Notes: generated from the letters alone by a model not told the origin. 64,000 nt of DNA from Inhella gelatinilytica (GCF_016093295.1 NZ_JAEDAL010000004.1:1-64000), one strand, 5' to 3'; positions 8,331 to 20,697 are shown, numbered from the stretch's first letter. Made by a program: numbers and translations.

Positions 8331-8355
8331 AAAAGGGAACCAAAGGCTCCCTTTT
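8331..8355 (-). terminator. Hairpin terminator between tRNA-Gly copy 3 and tRNA-Cys
   Basis: AAAAGGGA at 8331-8338 pairs with TCCCTTTT at 8348-8355 across a short loop. On the minus strand the stem is followed by a run of T residues (the A-run at 8329-8334 on the plus strand). It could partly separate copy 3 of tRNA-Gly from the genes that follow. Confidence 0.55.
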
Positions 8356-8362
8356 GGGTATC

Positions 8363-8438
8363 TGGAGCGGGAAACGAGGCTCGAACTCGCGACCTCAACC
8401 TTGGCAAGGTTGCGCTCTACCAACTGAGCTATTCCCGC
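8363..8438 (-). tRNA. tRNA-Gly (anticodon GCC), copy 3
   Basis: Identical to the two other tRNA-Gly copies and first in transcription order. A promoter-like pair lies 41-70 bases upstream. Confidence 0.96.
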
Positions 8439-8478
8439 GCATTCGCCAGCCACTTTTCAGTGATCAGCGAAGTCGCAC

Positions 8479-8508
8479 ATTCTATGCGATTTTTCTCGGC
8501 GAACGCAA
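8479..8508 (-). promoter_or_regulatory. Putative promoter of the tRNA cluster
   Basis: On the minus strand TTGCGT (8508-8503) and TAGAAT (8484-8479) are 18 bases apart, a fair sigma-70 match ahead of the first tRNA-Gly. No other promoter candidate is evident between lon and the tRNAs. Confidence 0.4.
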
Positions 8509-8527
8509 GACCCACCGAAGTTTTCAC

Positions 8528-10936
<2,409 letters not shown>

Positions 10937-10960
10937 TGGGACTTCCTTTGAGGGCAAGAA

Positions 10961-10978
10961 GCCCGGCACAGGCCGGGC
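10961..10978 (-). other. GC hairpin in the clpX-lon gap
   Basis: GCCCGGC (10961-10967) and GCCGGGC (10972-10978) form a 7-bp stem with a 4-base loop just upstream of the lon ribosome site. The following T residues on the minus strand are few (TTCTTG), so full termination is doubtful. It may be a pause or processing site. Confidence 0.35.
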
Positions 10979-11046
10979 CTCGTTCCATTCCATATGGGGC
11001 GTGAATGCCCCTCTGCAAGGCCTGAAGCGGCAAAAGGCAGAACGCC

Positions 11047-12312
11047 TTACGCGCTGGCCTTGGCCTCGCGGTAAACCAGCAAGGGTTTGCTGCCATCCGT
11101 GATGGTGCCTTCGTCCACCACCACTTGGGCCACCCCTTCCAGACTGGGCAAATCAAACATGGTGTCGATCAGCGCATGCTCCAGGATGGACCGCAGGCCT
11201 CGCGCGCCCGTTTTGCGCTGCAGGGCCTTCGCCGCAATGGCGTGCAGGGCACTGGGGCGAACCTCCAGATCCACCCCTTCCATGGCCAAGAGCTGCTGGT
11301 ACTGTTTGATCAGCGCGTTCTTGGGCTCCACCAGAATCTTGATCAGGGCATCTTCCGTCAACTCGGCCAGCGTGGCGATCACGGGCAAGCGGCCCACCAG
11401 TTCGGGAATGATCCCGAACTTCATCAAATCTTCAGGCTCGATCTCTTTGAAGAGCTCGCCAACCCGCTTCTCGCTCTTGCTGGTGACCGTGGCGCCAAAC
11501 CCGATTCCGGATTTCTCCGAACGGTTCTGGATGACCTTTTCCAGCCCGTCAAACGCCCCACCGCAAATGAATAGGATGTTGGTGGTGTCGATTTGCAAGA
11601 AATCTTGATTGGGATGCTTGCGGCCACCTTGGGGCGGCACCGAGGCCATCGTGCCTTCGATGAGCTTCAGCAAGGCCTGCTGAACCCCCTCACCGGACAC
11701 GTCGCGGGTGATCGACGGGTTGTCCGCCTTGCGACTGATCTTGTCGATTTCGTCGATGTAAACAATGCCCCGCTGGGCTTTCTCGACGTCGTAATTGCAG
11801 TTCTGGAGCAATTTTTGGATGATGTTTTCGACATCCTCCCCCACGTAGCCGGCTTCGGTCAGCGTGGTCGCGTCCGCAATCACAAACGGCACGTTCAGCA
11901 GGCGCGCCAGCGTCTGCGCCAGCAGCGTTTTGCCCGATCCCGTGGGGCCGATTAGCAGGATGTTGCTCTTGCTGAGCTCCACCTCGTTGCCCGACTCCCC
12001 CAAGTGGCGCAGCCGTTTGTAGTGGTTGTAAACCGCCACCGCCAGCGTGCGCTTGGCGGCGTCCTGGTCAATCACATACTGATCCAGCGTGGACTTGATC
12101 TCAGCGGGGGTCGGCAAATCCGATTTGGCGCTGCGCAAGGCAGGCGCCGGGGCGGCGACTTCGTCCCGAATAATGTCATTGCACAGTTCGATGCATTCAT
12201 CACAGATGAAGACCGACGGGCCGGCAATGAGTTTCTTGACTTCGTGTTGGCTCTTGCCGCAGAAGGAGCAATAGAGCACCTTCTCGCTGGAGCCGCCTTT
12301 CTTATCAGGCAT
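11047..12312 (-). CDS. clpX: ClpXP protease ATPase subunit ClpX
   Basis: AAA+ unfoldase that recognises substrates and feeds them to ClpP. The 421-residue protein begins with the zinc-binding domain (CSFC and CDEC, four Cys), followed by Walker A GPTGSGKT, the pore loop GYVGEDVE, Walker B IDEIDKI and a C-terminal helical domain. I place the start at ATG 12312 (MPDKKGG), as in homologues; eleven codons upstream are also open. The gene follows clpP on the same strand, giving the common tig-clpP-clpX-lon order. Confidence 0.97.
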   Translation of the reverse strand: MPDKKGGSSEKVLYCSFCGKSQHEVKKLIAGPSVFICDECIELCNDIIRDEVAAPAPALRSAKSDLPTPAEIKSTLDQYVIDQDAAKRTLAVAVYNHYKRLRHLGESGNEVELSKSNILLIGPTGSGKTLLAQTLARLLNVPFVIADATTLTEAGYVGEDVENIIQKLLQNCNYDVEKAQRGIVYIDEIDKISRKADNPSITRDVSGEGVQQALLKLIEGTMASVPPQGGRKHPNQDFLQIDTTNILFICGGAFDGLEKVIQNRSEKSGIGFGATVTSKSEKRVGELFKEIEPEDLMKFGIIPELVGRLPVIATLAELTEDALIKILVEPKNALIKQYQQLLAMEGVDLEVRPSALHAIAAKALQRKTGARGLRSILEHALIDTMFDLPSLEGVAQVVVDEGTITDGSKPLLVYREAKASA

Positions 12313-12383
12313 GGGTCGTCTCTCGGCGGCTTTGGAGCGGCCCATGATAGACCAGGCACCCCATCGCCGCGATCAGGGGTTCT

Positions 12384-12992
12384 TCAGGTTCGGCGCTCGA
12401 CCACTTGGTCGATCAGCCCATACTCCATGGCCTCGTTGGCGGACATGAAGTAATCGCGTTCGGTATCGTTTTGAATCTTGTCCAAGGCCTGGCCACTGCG
12501 TTCGGCCAAGATGCGGTTCAATTGCTCGCGGGTTTTGAGGATTTCCCGGGCGTGGATTTCGATGTCCGTGGCTTGGCCATGGGCACCGCCCAGCGGCTGG
12601 TGAATCATGATCTTGGAGTTCGGCAGGGCAAAACGCTTGCCCTTTTCGCCAGCCGCCAGCAGGAACGCCCCCATGCTGGCCGCCATCCCCAGACACAAGG
12701 TGCTGACCTGCGGCTTGATGAACTGCATGGTGTCAAAAATCGACAAACCCGCACTGACCGACCCACCCGGTGAGTTGATGTAGAGCGAAATGTCCTTGTC
12801 CGGGTTTTCGCTTTCCAGGAACAGCAGTTGGGCCACCACCAGGTTGGCCGTGGCGTCATTGACGGGGCCGACCAAGAACACGATGCGCTCGCGCAGCAGT
12901 CGGCTGTAAATGTCGTAGGCCCGCTCGCCGCGGCCCGACTGCTCGATGACGATGGGCACCATGCCCAGGTTATTCGTATCCAACGCGCTCAT
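12384..12992 (-). CDS. clpP: ATP-dependent Clp protease proteolytic subunit ClpP
   Basis: Serine peptidase of 202 residues that assembles into the double heptamer degrading proteins fed by ClpX or ClpA. Catalytic Ser is in GMAASMGAF, His in MIHQPLGGA and Asp in DTERDYFMS. Length and motifs are those of the standard enzyme. It lies between tig and clpX on the same strand. Confidence 0.97.
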   Translation of the reverse strand: MSALDTNNLGMVPIVIEQSGRGERAYDIYSRLLRERIVFLVGPVNDATANLVVAQLLFLESENPDKDISLYINSPGGSVSAGLSIFDTMQFIKPQVSTLCLGMAASMGAFLLAAGEKGKRFALPNSKIMIHQPLGGAHGQATDIEIHAREILKTREQLNRILAERSGQALDKIQNDTERDYFMSANEAMEYGLIDQVVERRT

Positions 12993-13034
12993 GACTCAGA
13001 TTCCTCGCTACCAAGCGGCCGATTATGAGGGTTC

Positions 13035-13078
13035 AAAATAGACCAGGGCGCCGCCCCTGGATAGGCGCGGCGCCCTGG
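13035..13078 (-). terminator. Terminator-like hairpin between tig and clpP
   Basis: A perfect 12-bp inverted repeat, CCAGGGCGCCGC at 13043-13054 and GCGGCGCCCTGG at 13067-13078. On the minus strand it is followed by TCTATTTT. It could end or attenuate the tig transcript before clpP, or act as a stabilising 3' end. Confidence 0.55.
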
Positions 13079-13095
13079 AAAAGCGAACAGCTTGA

Positions 13096-14412
13096 TCAGC
13101 CCTGGGCTTGCGCCATCAGCTCATCAAAGGGCAACGCCTTGTCGCTCACCTTGACCTTGGCCAAGACGAAGTCCGTGACATTGTTTTCGATCACGATGGC
13201 CTCGACTTCGGCCATGCGATTGCGGTCGCCCAGGTACCAGCGCATCACGTCGGCCGGCTTCTCGTAGCTCTGGCTCAGCTCTTCGATGTGCTTTTGCAGC
13301 TGCTCGGGCTTGGCCTGCAGCTGCTCAGTGCGCACCAAGTCGCCGACCACCAAGCCCAGGCGCACGCGACGCTCAGCTTGGGGGGTGAACATTTCGTTCT
13401 GTAGCGGCATCTTGTCTGCGTCCTTCAGACCCTGCGACTTCAGGCGCTCACGGAACTGTTGAGCCAAGCGCTCACATTCCTCATCCACCAGGGCTTTGGG
13501 CAGGTCGAGCTCGGCAACCTTGACCAAGGCATCCATGGCGGCCGCCTTGTTCTGTGCGAGCACCCGGAACTTGACTTCGCGCTCCAGGTTCTTGCGCACG
13601 TCAGCACGCAGGCCTTCCACGGTCGCATCGGCAATGCCCAGCGACTTGGCAAAGGCTTCGTTCACTTCCGGCAGGTTTTGGGCTTCGATCTTCTTGACGG
13701 TCACCAGGAAGTCGGCCTCTTTGCCCGCCACGTCTTTGCCGTGGTAGTCCTCCGGGAAGGCCAGGGGGAACGTCTTGCTCTCGCCCGTCTTCATGCCCCG
13801 AACCGCCTTTTCAAAGGCCTCAAGCATTTGACCTTCGCCCAGAATGAACTGGAACCCTTCAGCCTTACCGCCGGCAAAAGGCTCTCCATCAATCTTGCCT
13901 TCGAAGTCAATGGTGACGCGATCGTCGTCCGCCGCCGCAGCCTCTGCTCCGCGCTGAGCGAACGTCCGGCGCTGTTTGCGCAGGATGTCGACCGTCTTGT
14001 CGATGGCCTGTTCGGTCACTTCACTGGACACACGCTCGACTTCCACCGCGCTGAGGTCACCCAACTTGATTTCGGGATAGACCTCAAACGTGGCGTCGAA
14101 GGCCAACTCCGCCTCGGCGCCGCCATCTTTTTGCGACAACTTGGGCAAGCCAGCGACCTTCAACTGGGCTTCGCTCGCCGCTTTGGCAAAGGCTTCACCC
14201 AACTGGTCGCTCACGACCTCGTAGTGAACTGACGCGCCGTAGCGCTGGGCCACGTAGCTAAAGGGCACCTTGCCGGGACGGAAGCCGTCGGCCTTCACGG
14301 TACGCGACAGCTTCTTCAGGCGCTTCTCCACCTCGGTATTCACCGCTGCAGCAGGCAGCGTCAAGGTGATGCGGCGTTCGAGCTTCTCGAGAGTTTCAAC
14401 AGTGACGGCCAT
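13096..14412 (-). CDS. tig: Trigger factor, ribosome-bound chaperone
   Basis: Peptidyl-prolyl isomerase chaperone that sits at the ribosome exit tunnel. The 438-residue product has the N-terminal ribosome-binding domain with the signature GFRPGKVP, an FKBP-type domain in the middle and the helical C-terminal arms. Its start ATG 14412 is 23 bases downstream of a tRNA-Leu on the same strand, so the tRNA and tig could share a transcript. It heads the clpP-clpX-lon group. Confidence 0.97.
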   Translation of the reverse strand: MAVTVETLEKLERRITLTLPAAAVNTEVEKRLKKLSRTVKADGFRPGKVPFSYVAQRYGASVHYEVVSDQLGEAFAKAASEAQLKVAGLPKLSQKDGGAEAELAFDATFEVYPEIKLGDLSAVEVERVSSEVTEQAIDKTVDILRKQRRTFAQRGAEAAAADDDRVTIDFEGKIDGEPFAGGKAEGFQFILGEGQMLEAFEKAVRGMKTGESKTFPLAFPEDYHGKDVAGKEADFLVTVKKIEAQNLPEVNEAFAKSLGIADATVEGLRADVRKNLEREVKFRVLAQNKAAAMDALVKVAELDLPKALVDEECERLAQQFRERLKSQGLKDADKMPLQNEMFTPQAERRVRLGLVVGDLVRTEQLQAKPEQLQKHIEELSQSYEKPADVMRWYLGDRNRMAEVEAIVIENNVTDFVLAKVKVSDKALPFDELMAQAQG

Positions 14413-14435
14413 GGCCCAAATCTCTAGTTCAGTTG

Positions 14436-14522
14436 TGGTGCGCGGGGCCGGACTCGAACCGGCACGCCCGTGAAGGCGTCAGGACCTAAACCTGGTGCGT
14501 CTACCAATTTCGCCACCCGCGC
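14436..14522 (-). tRNA. tRNA-Leu (anticodon UAG)
   Basis: An 87-nt leucine tRNA: acceptor GCGCGGG, anticodon loop TTTAGGT (UAG), long variable arm and encoded CCA. It lies directly upstream of tig. Confidence 0.95.
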
Positions 14523-14619
14523 AAGGAAACAACCGGACGCCACACGAAGGCGTGCCGTCCAGTCGGAATTCGGCGAACCGGCGATTCTATCGCCTGTCAA
14601 AGCCCATTCTCGGCGCTCT

Positions 14620-17600
14620 TTAGGTGTTTGTTTCAGGCGGCTTGACCCGAAACCAGGCCGCATACATGGCCGGCAAGGACAGCAGTGTCAACACCGTGGC
14701 AACCATCAAGCCCCCCATGATGGCCACCGCCATGGGGCCCCAAAACACCGAGCGAGAAAGCGGGATCATGGCCAACACGGCCGCCGCCGCCGTCAGCACA
14801 ATGGGCCGGAACCGTCGGACCGCCGCTTCGACTATCGCCGTCCAATCCGGGACGCCCCGGGCCCGGTCTTGCTCGATCTGGTCGATCAGGATGACGGAGT
14901 TGCGAACGATCATGCCCATCAATGCGATGACACCCAGCATGGCCACGAAGCCGAAGGGGCGCCCCAAGAGAAGCAACGCGCCCGCCACCCCGGCCAGCCC
15001 CAGCGGGCCGGTCAGAAAAACCAGCAGGGAGCGCGAAAAGCTCTGCAACTGAATCATCAGCAAGGTGAAAGTGATAAATAGCATGAGCGGCACCCCCGCC
15101 ATGATGGAGCCTTGGCCCTTGCTGCTTTCTTCCACGGCACCGGCCACTTGGATCGCATACCCCGGGGGCATTTTGGTTTCGAGTGCCCGCAGGTCCGGCA
15201 ACAGTTGGCCCGTCACCGTCGCACCTTGGATGCCATCAATGACATCGCCTTGGACTGTGATCGCAAACTGCCGCCCCTCGCGCCACATCACCCCCGGCTC
15301 AAACACGAACTGATGCTGAGCAATTTGTGTCAGGGGGATTGAACGTCCGCTGCTCGTGGGCACATAGGCGTTGGCCAGGTCTGAAACTGCATCCCTTTCC
15401 GCCAAGGGCTGGCGCAGCACGATGTCGATCAGCCGATCGCCTTCTCGGAACTGACCAACCGTCATGCCAGACAACAGGGTGCGAGAGGCCTGGGCAATGC
15501 TTTGGCTACTGACCCCAAGCGCCCGGGCTTTGTCTTGGTCAATTTGAAGGCGCAGGACCTTGACCGACTCATTCCAGTTGTCGTTGACCCCGCGCATGGC
15601 GGCGTGATCCCGCATCACCGCCTTGGCTTGATCAGCCCAGTGCCGCAATATTGCAGGATCGGGTCCAACGACCCGGAACTGCACCGGATAGGGAACTGGT
15701 GGCCCGTTGGGCAGGAGTTTGACACGCGCCCGCGCCTCGGGGAACTCGTGCGCCAAGATGGTCGGCAGCCGCTTGCGCAAGGCCTCGCGTTCCGCCAAGT
15801 TGTGCGGCAGCAGAATCGCTTGCGACACGTTGGCTTGGGGAAAGATCAGATCCAGCGGCAAATAGAAACGAGGCACACCGCTACCCACCCACAGAGAGAC
15901 TGACTCCAATTCGGGCTCTTTGAGCAAGCGCTCCTCGAACCGCTTGGCCAGGGCCTCCGACGCTTGAATCGGGGACCCCTCCGGCAGCCACAGGTCTACC
16001 AAGATCTCCGGACGGTTGGAGTCGGGAAAGAACTGCTGTTGCACGCGGGACATGCCCAGCACGCCCAATCCAAACAGGGCCAACGTCAAGGCCAAGGTGA
16101 GCCAACGGTGCTTAACGCAACCGTTTACCAAGGCACGAAAGCGCACATAAAACGGCGTATCAAAAAGCTCGTGCGCTTCCCCGCCGTGCAGAGCCCGGTT
16201 GTGAAGCAGCCATGCCCCCAAGTAAGGCACGAAGTACACCGACACCCACCAAGAGATCACCAAGGCGGCCGCCGTGACGGCAAAGATGGCGAATGTGTAC
16301 TCCCCCACGGCCGAGCGCGCCAAGGCAATCGGCAAGAAACCCACGGCCGTGATGAGTGTTCCCGTCAGCATGGGCATGGATGTGGCGTCATACGCATAGG
16401 TGGCGGCGTACAGCTTGTCGTAGCCCTCCTCCAATTTGCGAACCATCATTTCAACGGCAATGATGGCGTCATCCACCAGCAGGCCCAGCGCAATGATCAG
16501 CGCGCCCAGTGAAATTTTGTGGAGTCCCACGCCCCAATAAAACAGCGTCACGAACGTAATGGCCAGCACCAGCGGGATGGTGATGGCCACCACCAACCCC
16601 GGCCAAATGTCGATACGCAAGGGTCGGGTGTGCAGGCCCAGCGCCACGAAGCTGACCGCCAGCACCACCACCACCGCCTCCACCAACACCTGAATGAACT
16701 CTCCCACGGAGCGTGTCACGGCCTGGGGCTGATCTTGAATCTGGTGCAGTTCGATGCCGACCGGCAACTCCGACCGAATCCCCTTCACTGCCAATTTCAG
16801 CGCTTTACCCAAGCGGACGATGTCTCCGCCCTTCATCATCGACACGCCCAGAGCCAGCACTTCCCGGCCTTGGTGGCGAACGCTGACGGCCCGCGGCTCC
16901 GCATAGGTCCGTTGGATGGTGGCCAGGTCTCCAAGCCGCAACTGGCTGGCCACCCCGGTCTGAGGGTTCACCGCCCGTATGGGGAGGGCGCGCAACTGGT
17001 CCAAGTCCGTGATTTGGCCCTGAATACGAATCCCCACCGTGTCCACGCCGGTGTCCAACACGCCCGCGCCTTCGACGGCGTTTTGCGCATTCAGTTGCCC
17101 CAAAACGGCGTTGAAATCCACCCCCCGCTGCGCGAGCGCCTTCTGCGAAATTTCAACAACGATGCGCTCGGGCTGCACCCCAAAGAGCGTGACCTTGGCC
17201 ACATCCGGCACCCGAAGGAGTTGACTGCGCAAGCGCTCGGCATGGCGACGCAGCTCTTCCGGGCCGAAGCCATCGCCCGAGAGCGCGTACAGCGTGCCGT
17301 ACACGTCGCCAAACTCATCGTTAAAAACAGGACCGACCACCCCCTGCGGCAATTGGTGGCGCATGTCACCAATCTTCTTTCGGACTTGATACCAGGTTCC
17401 GGCCACATCCTTGGCCTGGACGCTGTCCTTGAGCTGAAAGATCGTGAGGGACTCACCCGGCTTGGCGAACGAGCGGATCTTGTCGGCCTCGGCCACCTCT
17501 TGCAAGGTCCGTTCAATCTTGTCGGTCACCTGCTCGGCGACCTGCTGGGCCGTCGCTCCCGGCCAAAAGGTCTGGACCACCATGGCCCTGAACGTAAACG

Positions 17601-17748
17601 GCGGGTCTTCGTCCTGCCCCAATTGGAAATACGCCACCACCCCGACAAGCAACAGCACCACCATCAGGTAGCGCGTCAGGGCTGGATGTTCCAGTGCCCA
17701 GCGGGAAATATTGAACCGGCTGCCGCTGCCGCCCTCGGATGCATCCAT
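14620..17748 (-). CDS. RND efflux transporter, inner membrane permease
   Basis: Proton-driven exporter of the AcrB/MexB superfamily, 1042 residues, the usual length. It shows the twelve-helix plan with two large periplasmic loops. The proton-relay Asp pair is present in GLLVDDAIIAVEMM of helix 4. The N-terminus (ALEHPALTRYLMVVLLLVG) is helix 1. It follows its adaptor gene by 22 bp on the same strand. No outer-membrane channel gene lies in the window, so a TolC-type channel must be encoded elsewhere. Substrate unknown; drugs, solvents or metabolites are all possible. Confidence 0.93.
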   Translation of the reverse strand: MDASEGGSGSRFNISRWALEHPALTRYLMVVLLLVGVVAYFQLGQDEDPPFTFRAMVVQTFWPGATAQQVAEQVTDKIERTLQEVAEADKIRSFAKPGESLTIFQLKDSVQAKDVAGTWYQVRKKIGDMRHQLPQGVVGPVFNDEFGDVYGTLYALSGDGFGPEELRRHAERLRSQLLRVPDVAKVTLFGVQPERIVVEISQKALAQRGVDFNAVLGQLNAQNAVEGAGVLDTGVDTVGIRIQGQITDLDQLRALPIRAVNPQTGVASQLRLGDLATIQRTYAEPRAVSVRHQGREVLALGVSMMKGGDIVRLGKALKLAVKGIRSELPVGIELHQIQDQPQAVTRSVGEFIQVLVEAVVVVLAVSFVALGLHTRPLRIDIWPGLVVAITIPLVLAITFVTLFYWGVGLHKISLGALIIALGLLVDDAIIAVEMMVRKLEEGYDKLYAATYAYDATSMPMLTGTLITAVGFLPIALARSAVGEYTFAIFAVTAAALVISWWVSVYFVPYLGAWLLHNRALHGGEAHELFDTPFYVRFRALVNGCVKHRWLTLALTLALFGLGVLGMSRVQQQFFPDSNRPEILVDLWLPEGSPIQASEALAKRFEERLLKEPELESVSLWVGSGVPRFYLPLDLIFPQANVSQAILLPHNLAEREALRKRLPTILAHEFPEARARVKLLPNGPPVPYPVQFRVVGPDPAILRHWADQAKAVMRDHAAMRGVNDNWNESVKVLRLQIDQDKARALGVSSQSIAQASRTLLSGMTVGQFREGDRLIDIVLRQPLAERDAVSDLANAYVPTSSGRSIPLTQIAQHQFVFEPGVMWREGRQFAITVQGDVIDGIQGATVTGQLLPDLRALETKMPPGYAIQVAGAVEESSKGQGSIMAGVPLMLFITFTLLMIQLQSFSRSLLVFLTGPLGLAGVAGALLLLGRPFGFVAMLGVIALMGMIVRNSVILIDQIEQDRARGVPDWTAIVEAAVRRFRPIVLTAAAAVLAMIPLSRSVFWGPMAVAIMGGLMVATVLTLLSLPAMYAAWFRVKPPETNT

Positions 17749-17770
17749 GTCGATTCCTTCGATCCGAGAC

Positions 17771-18895
17771 TTATTGGGCGGCGGACGCGGCGCCGCTCGC
17801 TGCGTAGCGGCGCACCTTCTGCCCAGGGGTCAGGGCATGCACGCCTGCGGTCACGACTTCCTGGCCAGACTTGAGTCCAGCGGTGATGACCAATTCATTG
17901 CCCGCTGCGTCACCGACCACCACCGGCTGCAATTGCACCTTCAGACTGGTCGGATCCAAGACCCACACCTGGGGTTTCCCCTGGACCTCCAGAACCGCGG
18001 TCATCGGCACCAGCATGACCCCCGACCGCTTGGGCAACTGCAGCGTGACCGTCGCCGTCTGACCGAGTTTCAAGCTGGCGTCGTCACCCAAGTCCACTTT
18101 GGCCACGAAGGTGCGCGTGACAGGATCCGCCGACTCCGCCAGTTCGCGCAAGCGTGCTTTCAGCGGTTCAGGTTGGCCCCAGAGTCGCACCGACAGGGCC
18201 CCAGGCGCGGCCGCCCACTCTCGAAACGCCCCAACCTGGTGCTCAGGAATGGAAAACACGGCGTCGCGAGGGCCCAGATGCGCCAGCCGCAGCACCGGCA
18301 GCCCCGCGCTGACCACCATCCCCGGCTCAACATCCACACTGGTGATCACGCCCGGCGCGTCGGCCTTTAACGCCGCGTAGTCCGCCTGGTTTCGTTGGGC
18401 CGTGGTCTGCGCGACGGCCTGATCGAACTGACTTTGTGCCGCCTGGAACGCCACTTCACGGCGCTCCAGTTCCGCCCCGCTGATGAAACCCTGCTCTTTG
18501 AGCGATCGATACCGTTTCAGATCGGCGGCGGATTGCTCCCGCTGGGCCTGCGCCGCTCGCCAGCCGGCTTGCGCGGCTTCAGCAGCCAAGGCCAAGTCCT
18601 GAGGGTCTAGGCGCGCCAGCACTTGACCGGCTTTCACCCGATCGCCCAGTGAAACGGTGCGTTCGGCCACCTTGCCCGGAACCCGAAAAGCCAGGCGAGA
18701 TTCAGTGCGCGCCCGGACCTCCGCCGCAAACTCCAAGGCGCGGCCCGCTTCAGTGGCCTGCACCACCAAGGTGCGAACCGCCCGCTCAGGCGCGGCCTCC
18801 GGCGCCGGCCCCTTACAGGCCGCCAACATCAGCAGTGCCGCGCCGGCCAAACGAACGGAACGCACCAAGTGACTGGCTGGGAATCGGAAGTTCAT
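17771..18895 (-). CDS. RND efflux adaptor (membrane fusion lipoprotein)
   Basis: Periplasmic HlyD/AcrA-type adaptor of 374 residues that joins the permease to an outer-membrane channel. ATG 18895 is chosen because it has GGAAG six bases upstream and opens a lipoprotein signal ending in the lipobox LMLAAC. After it come the biotinyl-lipoyl halves (RVPGKVAERTVSLGDRVKAG), a coiled-coil hairpin rich in Ala, Gln and Glu, and the beta-barrel domain. It is the first gene of a two-gene operon with the permease and is divergent from hpnC. Confidence 0.92.
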   Translation of the reverse strand: MNFRFPASHLVRSVRLAGAALLMLAACKGPAPEAAPERAVRTLVVQATEAGRALEFAAEVRARTESRLAFRVPGKVAERTVSLGDRVKAGQVLARLDPQDLALAAEAAQAGWRAAQAQREQSAADLKRYRSLKEQGFISGAELERREVAFQAAQSQFDQAVAQTTAQRNQADYAALKADAPGVITSVDVEPGMVVSAGLPVLRLAHLGPRDAVFSIPEHQVGAFREWAAAPGALSVRLWGQPEPLKARLRELAESADPVTRTFVAKVDLGDDASLKLGQTATVTLQLPKRSGVMLVPMTAVLEVQGKPQVWVLDPTSLKVQLQPVVVGDAAGNELVITAGLKSGQEVVTAGVHALTPGQKVRRYAASGAASAAQ

Positions 18896-18943
18896 GAGCA
18901 GCTTCCATTCGCGGCGGGGGCCGCAAGCTGAAGGAAACGAGCA

Positions 18944-19003
18944 ATGTACGGGAGACCACCCCGAATTCCCGATCCGCTGCATCGCGCCCGCCACAATCTG
19001 CCC
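18944..19003 (+). promoter_or_regulatory. hpnC upstream region with CACAATC motif
   Basis: ACAATC at 18993-18998 lies five bases before GTG 19004. That is where a -10 element would sit if the transcript started at or near the start codon. An alternative in-frame ATG at 18944 with an AAGGA site would add 20 residues. I see no decisive way to choose from sequence alone. Confidence 0.3.
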
Positions 19004-19852
19004 GTGCAATCCCCCTCAGACCATCGGCACCATGCCGAAAACTTCCCCGTCGCCTCCTGGCTGTGCCCCGCGCGTCTGCGCCCACCCATCCTGGCGATCT
19101 ACCGCTTTGCCCGGGCAGCGGATGACGTCGCCGACGAAGGGGACGCACCGACAGCGGCACGTCAATGGCAATTGGCCCAACTGCGAAGCAGCCTGCGTCG
19201 CTGTGCGGTAGGGGCCCCGCTCAGCCCCGATGAACAGCCACTTTTTGAGCCCCTGGGCGTGGCCATTCGTGAGTTCAATCTCCCCACAAGCCTGTTGGAC
19301 GCCCTGCTCGACGCCTTCGAGCAGGACACACGGATCCACCGATACGCGGATCGCGATCAACTGCTTCACTACTGCCAGCGAAGCGCCAACCCTGTTGGCC
19401 GATTGCTACTGCATTTGGTGAACGTCCATTCACCAGAGGCGCTTCGAGCGTCTGACGCCATTTGCACAGGGCTACAACTGGTGAACTTTTGGCAAGATAT
19501 TCGCATTGATCGACTCAAGGGCCGGGTGTACCTGCCCGAGACCGATTTGGCGCACCATGGTCTGACGGTCGAGTCCGTTCTGCTGGGTTCACCCTCCCCC
19601 GCGCTCAGGGCCTGCATCGCAGACCTCACGGCTTGGGCCGTCGAGTTGCTTGAAAGTGGCCGCAGCTTGCCCCGGCAGGTACCGGGGCGGCTCGGATGGG
19701 AACTCCGCTGGGTCATCGAAGGGGGTCTGCGTATCGCGGAGAAAATCCGCCACCTTGAGCACGACACCTTGACCCACCGTCCCCGGCTGTCCGCCGGAGA
19801 TGCTCCCTTGCTGCTGGCTCGCGCCCTGCGAAACCGCCTTCGCCATCCATGA
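19004..19852 (+). CDS. hpnC: Hydroxysqualene synthase HpnC
   Basis: Trans-isoprenyl diphosphate synthase-like enzyme that converts presqualene diphosphate to hydroxysqualene in the three-step HpnCDE route to squalene. Both Asp-rich metal-binding motifs are present (ADDVADEGD and NFWQDIRID). With GTG 19004 the protein has 282 residues and begins 11 residues before the conserved ENFPVASWLCP segment, as homologues do. ATG 18944 is the alternative start. The stop overlaps the hpnD start (ATGA), so translation is coupled. Confidence 0.9.
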   Translation: MQSPSDHRHHAENFPVASWLCPARLRPPILAIYRFARAADDVADEGDAPTAARQWQLAQLRSSLRRCAVGAPLSPDEQPLFEPLGVAIREFNLPTSLLDALLDAFEQDTRIHRYADRDQLLHYCQRSANPVGRLLLHLVNVHSPEALRASDAICTGLQLVNFWQDIRIDRLKGRVYLPETDLAHHGLTVESVLLGSPSPALRACIADLTAWAVELLESGRSLPRQVPGRLGWELRWVIEGGLRIAEKIRHLEHDTLTHRPRLSAGDAPLLLARALRNRLRHP

Positions 19853-20697
19853 CACCCGAACAGTACGTGCAAGAAAAGGCCGCCGCGAGCGGTTCCAGTT
19901 TCTATTACGCCTTCAAGTTTCTGCCCCCGGATCGGCAGGCCGCCATCACGGCGTTCTACGCATTCTGTCGTGAGGTCGATGACGTGGTCGACGAAGTCAC
20001 GGATGCCAGTTTGGGTGCCACCAAACTAGCCTGGTGGCGACAAGAGGTCCACCGCCTGTTTGCAGGAACGCCCACCCACCCGGCCCTGCTCGCCTTGGCA
20101 CCACACCTCGCGCCATATGACATTCGCGCCGACCACTTGTTGGCTGTGATCGAAGGTTGCGAAATGGACTTGCAGCAGTCGCGCTATTTGGACTTCCCAA
20201 GCCTGGCCCGCTACTGCCACCTCGTGGCGGGCGTGGTCGGTGAAGTGGCCAGCAGTATTTTCGGTCGCACGGACGAGCGCACGGTGGCCTATGCCCACAA
20301 GCTTGGCTTGGCCCTGCAACTGACCAACATCTTGCGGGACGTCGGCGACGACGCGCGCCGCGGTCGGATCTATTTGCCCATCAGCGAGCTGCAGCAGTTC
20401 GACGTCAAGGCCCATGAAATCCTGAAGCGCGAGGCCCCCTGGGGATACAGCGACCGTTTTTCCGCCCTGATGCAGTTCCAGGCTGAACGCGCCCATCGCT
20501 GTTATGACGAAGCGCTGGCCCTGTTGCCGGAGGTGGACCGCCGCGCACAGAAACCCGGCCTGATGATGGCCAACATCTACCGCGCGCTGCTGCGTGAGCT
20601 GGAGGCCGAGCAGTTCCAGGTGCTGCACCAGCGGATCGCGCTGACGCCCATTCGTAAGCTCTGGATCGCCATGAAAACCAATTGGCGCGGCCGGTGA
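19849..20697 (+). CDS. hpnD: Presqualene diphosphate synthase HpnD
   Basis: Joins two farnesyl diphosphates head to head into presqualene diphosphate, the first step of HpnCDE. The 282-residue protein has the squalene/phytoene synthase motifs CREVDDVVDEV and LTNILRDVGDDARRGRIYLP. Its start overlaps hpnC and its stop overlaps hpnE (TGATG), so the three are translated as a block. Confidence 0.95.
   Translation: MTPEQYVQEKAAASGSSFYYAFKFLPPDRQAAITAFYAFCREVDDVVDEVTDASLGATKLAWWRQEVHRLFAGTPTHPALLALAPHLAPYDIRADHLLAVIEGCEMDLQQSRYLDFPSLARYCHLVAGVVGEVASSIFGRTDERTVAYAHKLGLALQLTNILRDVGDDARRGRIYLPISELQQFDVKAHEILKREAPWGYSDRFSALMQFQAERAHRCYDEALALLPEVDRRAQKPGLMMANIYRALLRELEAEQFQVLHQRIALTPIRKLWIAMKTNWRGR

Noticed and set aside
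8022-8438. Three identical tRNA-Gly copies as a novel array or element
   Set aside because: Repeated tRNA-Gly genes with tRNA-Cys are common in Burkholderiales.
16519-17874. 451-codon plus-strand frame opposite the RND permease
   Set aside because: Shadow frame, rich in His and Gln, no motifs.
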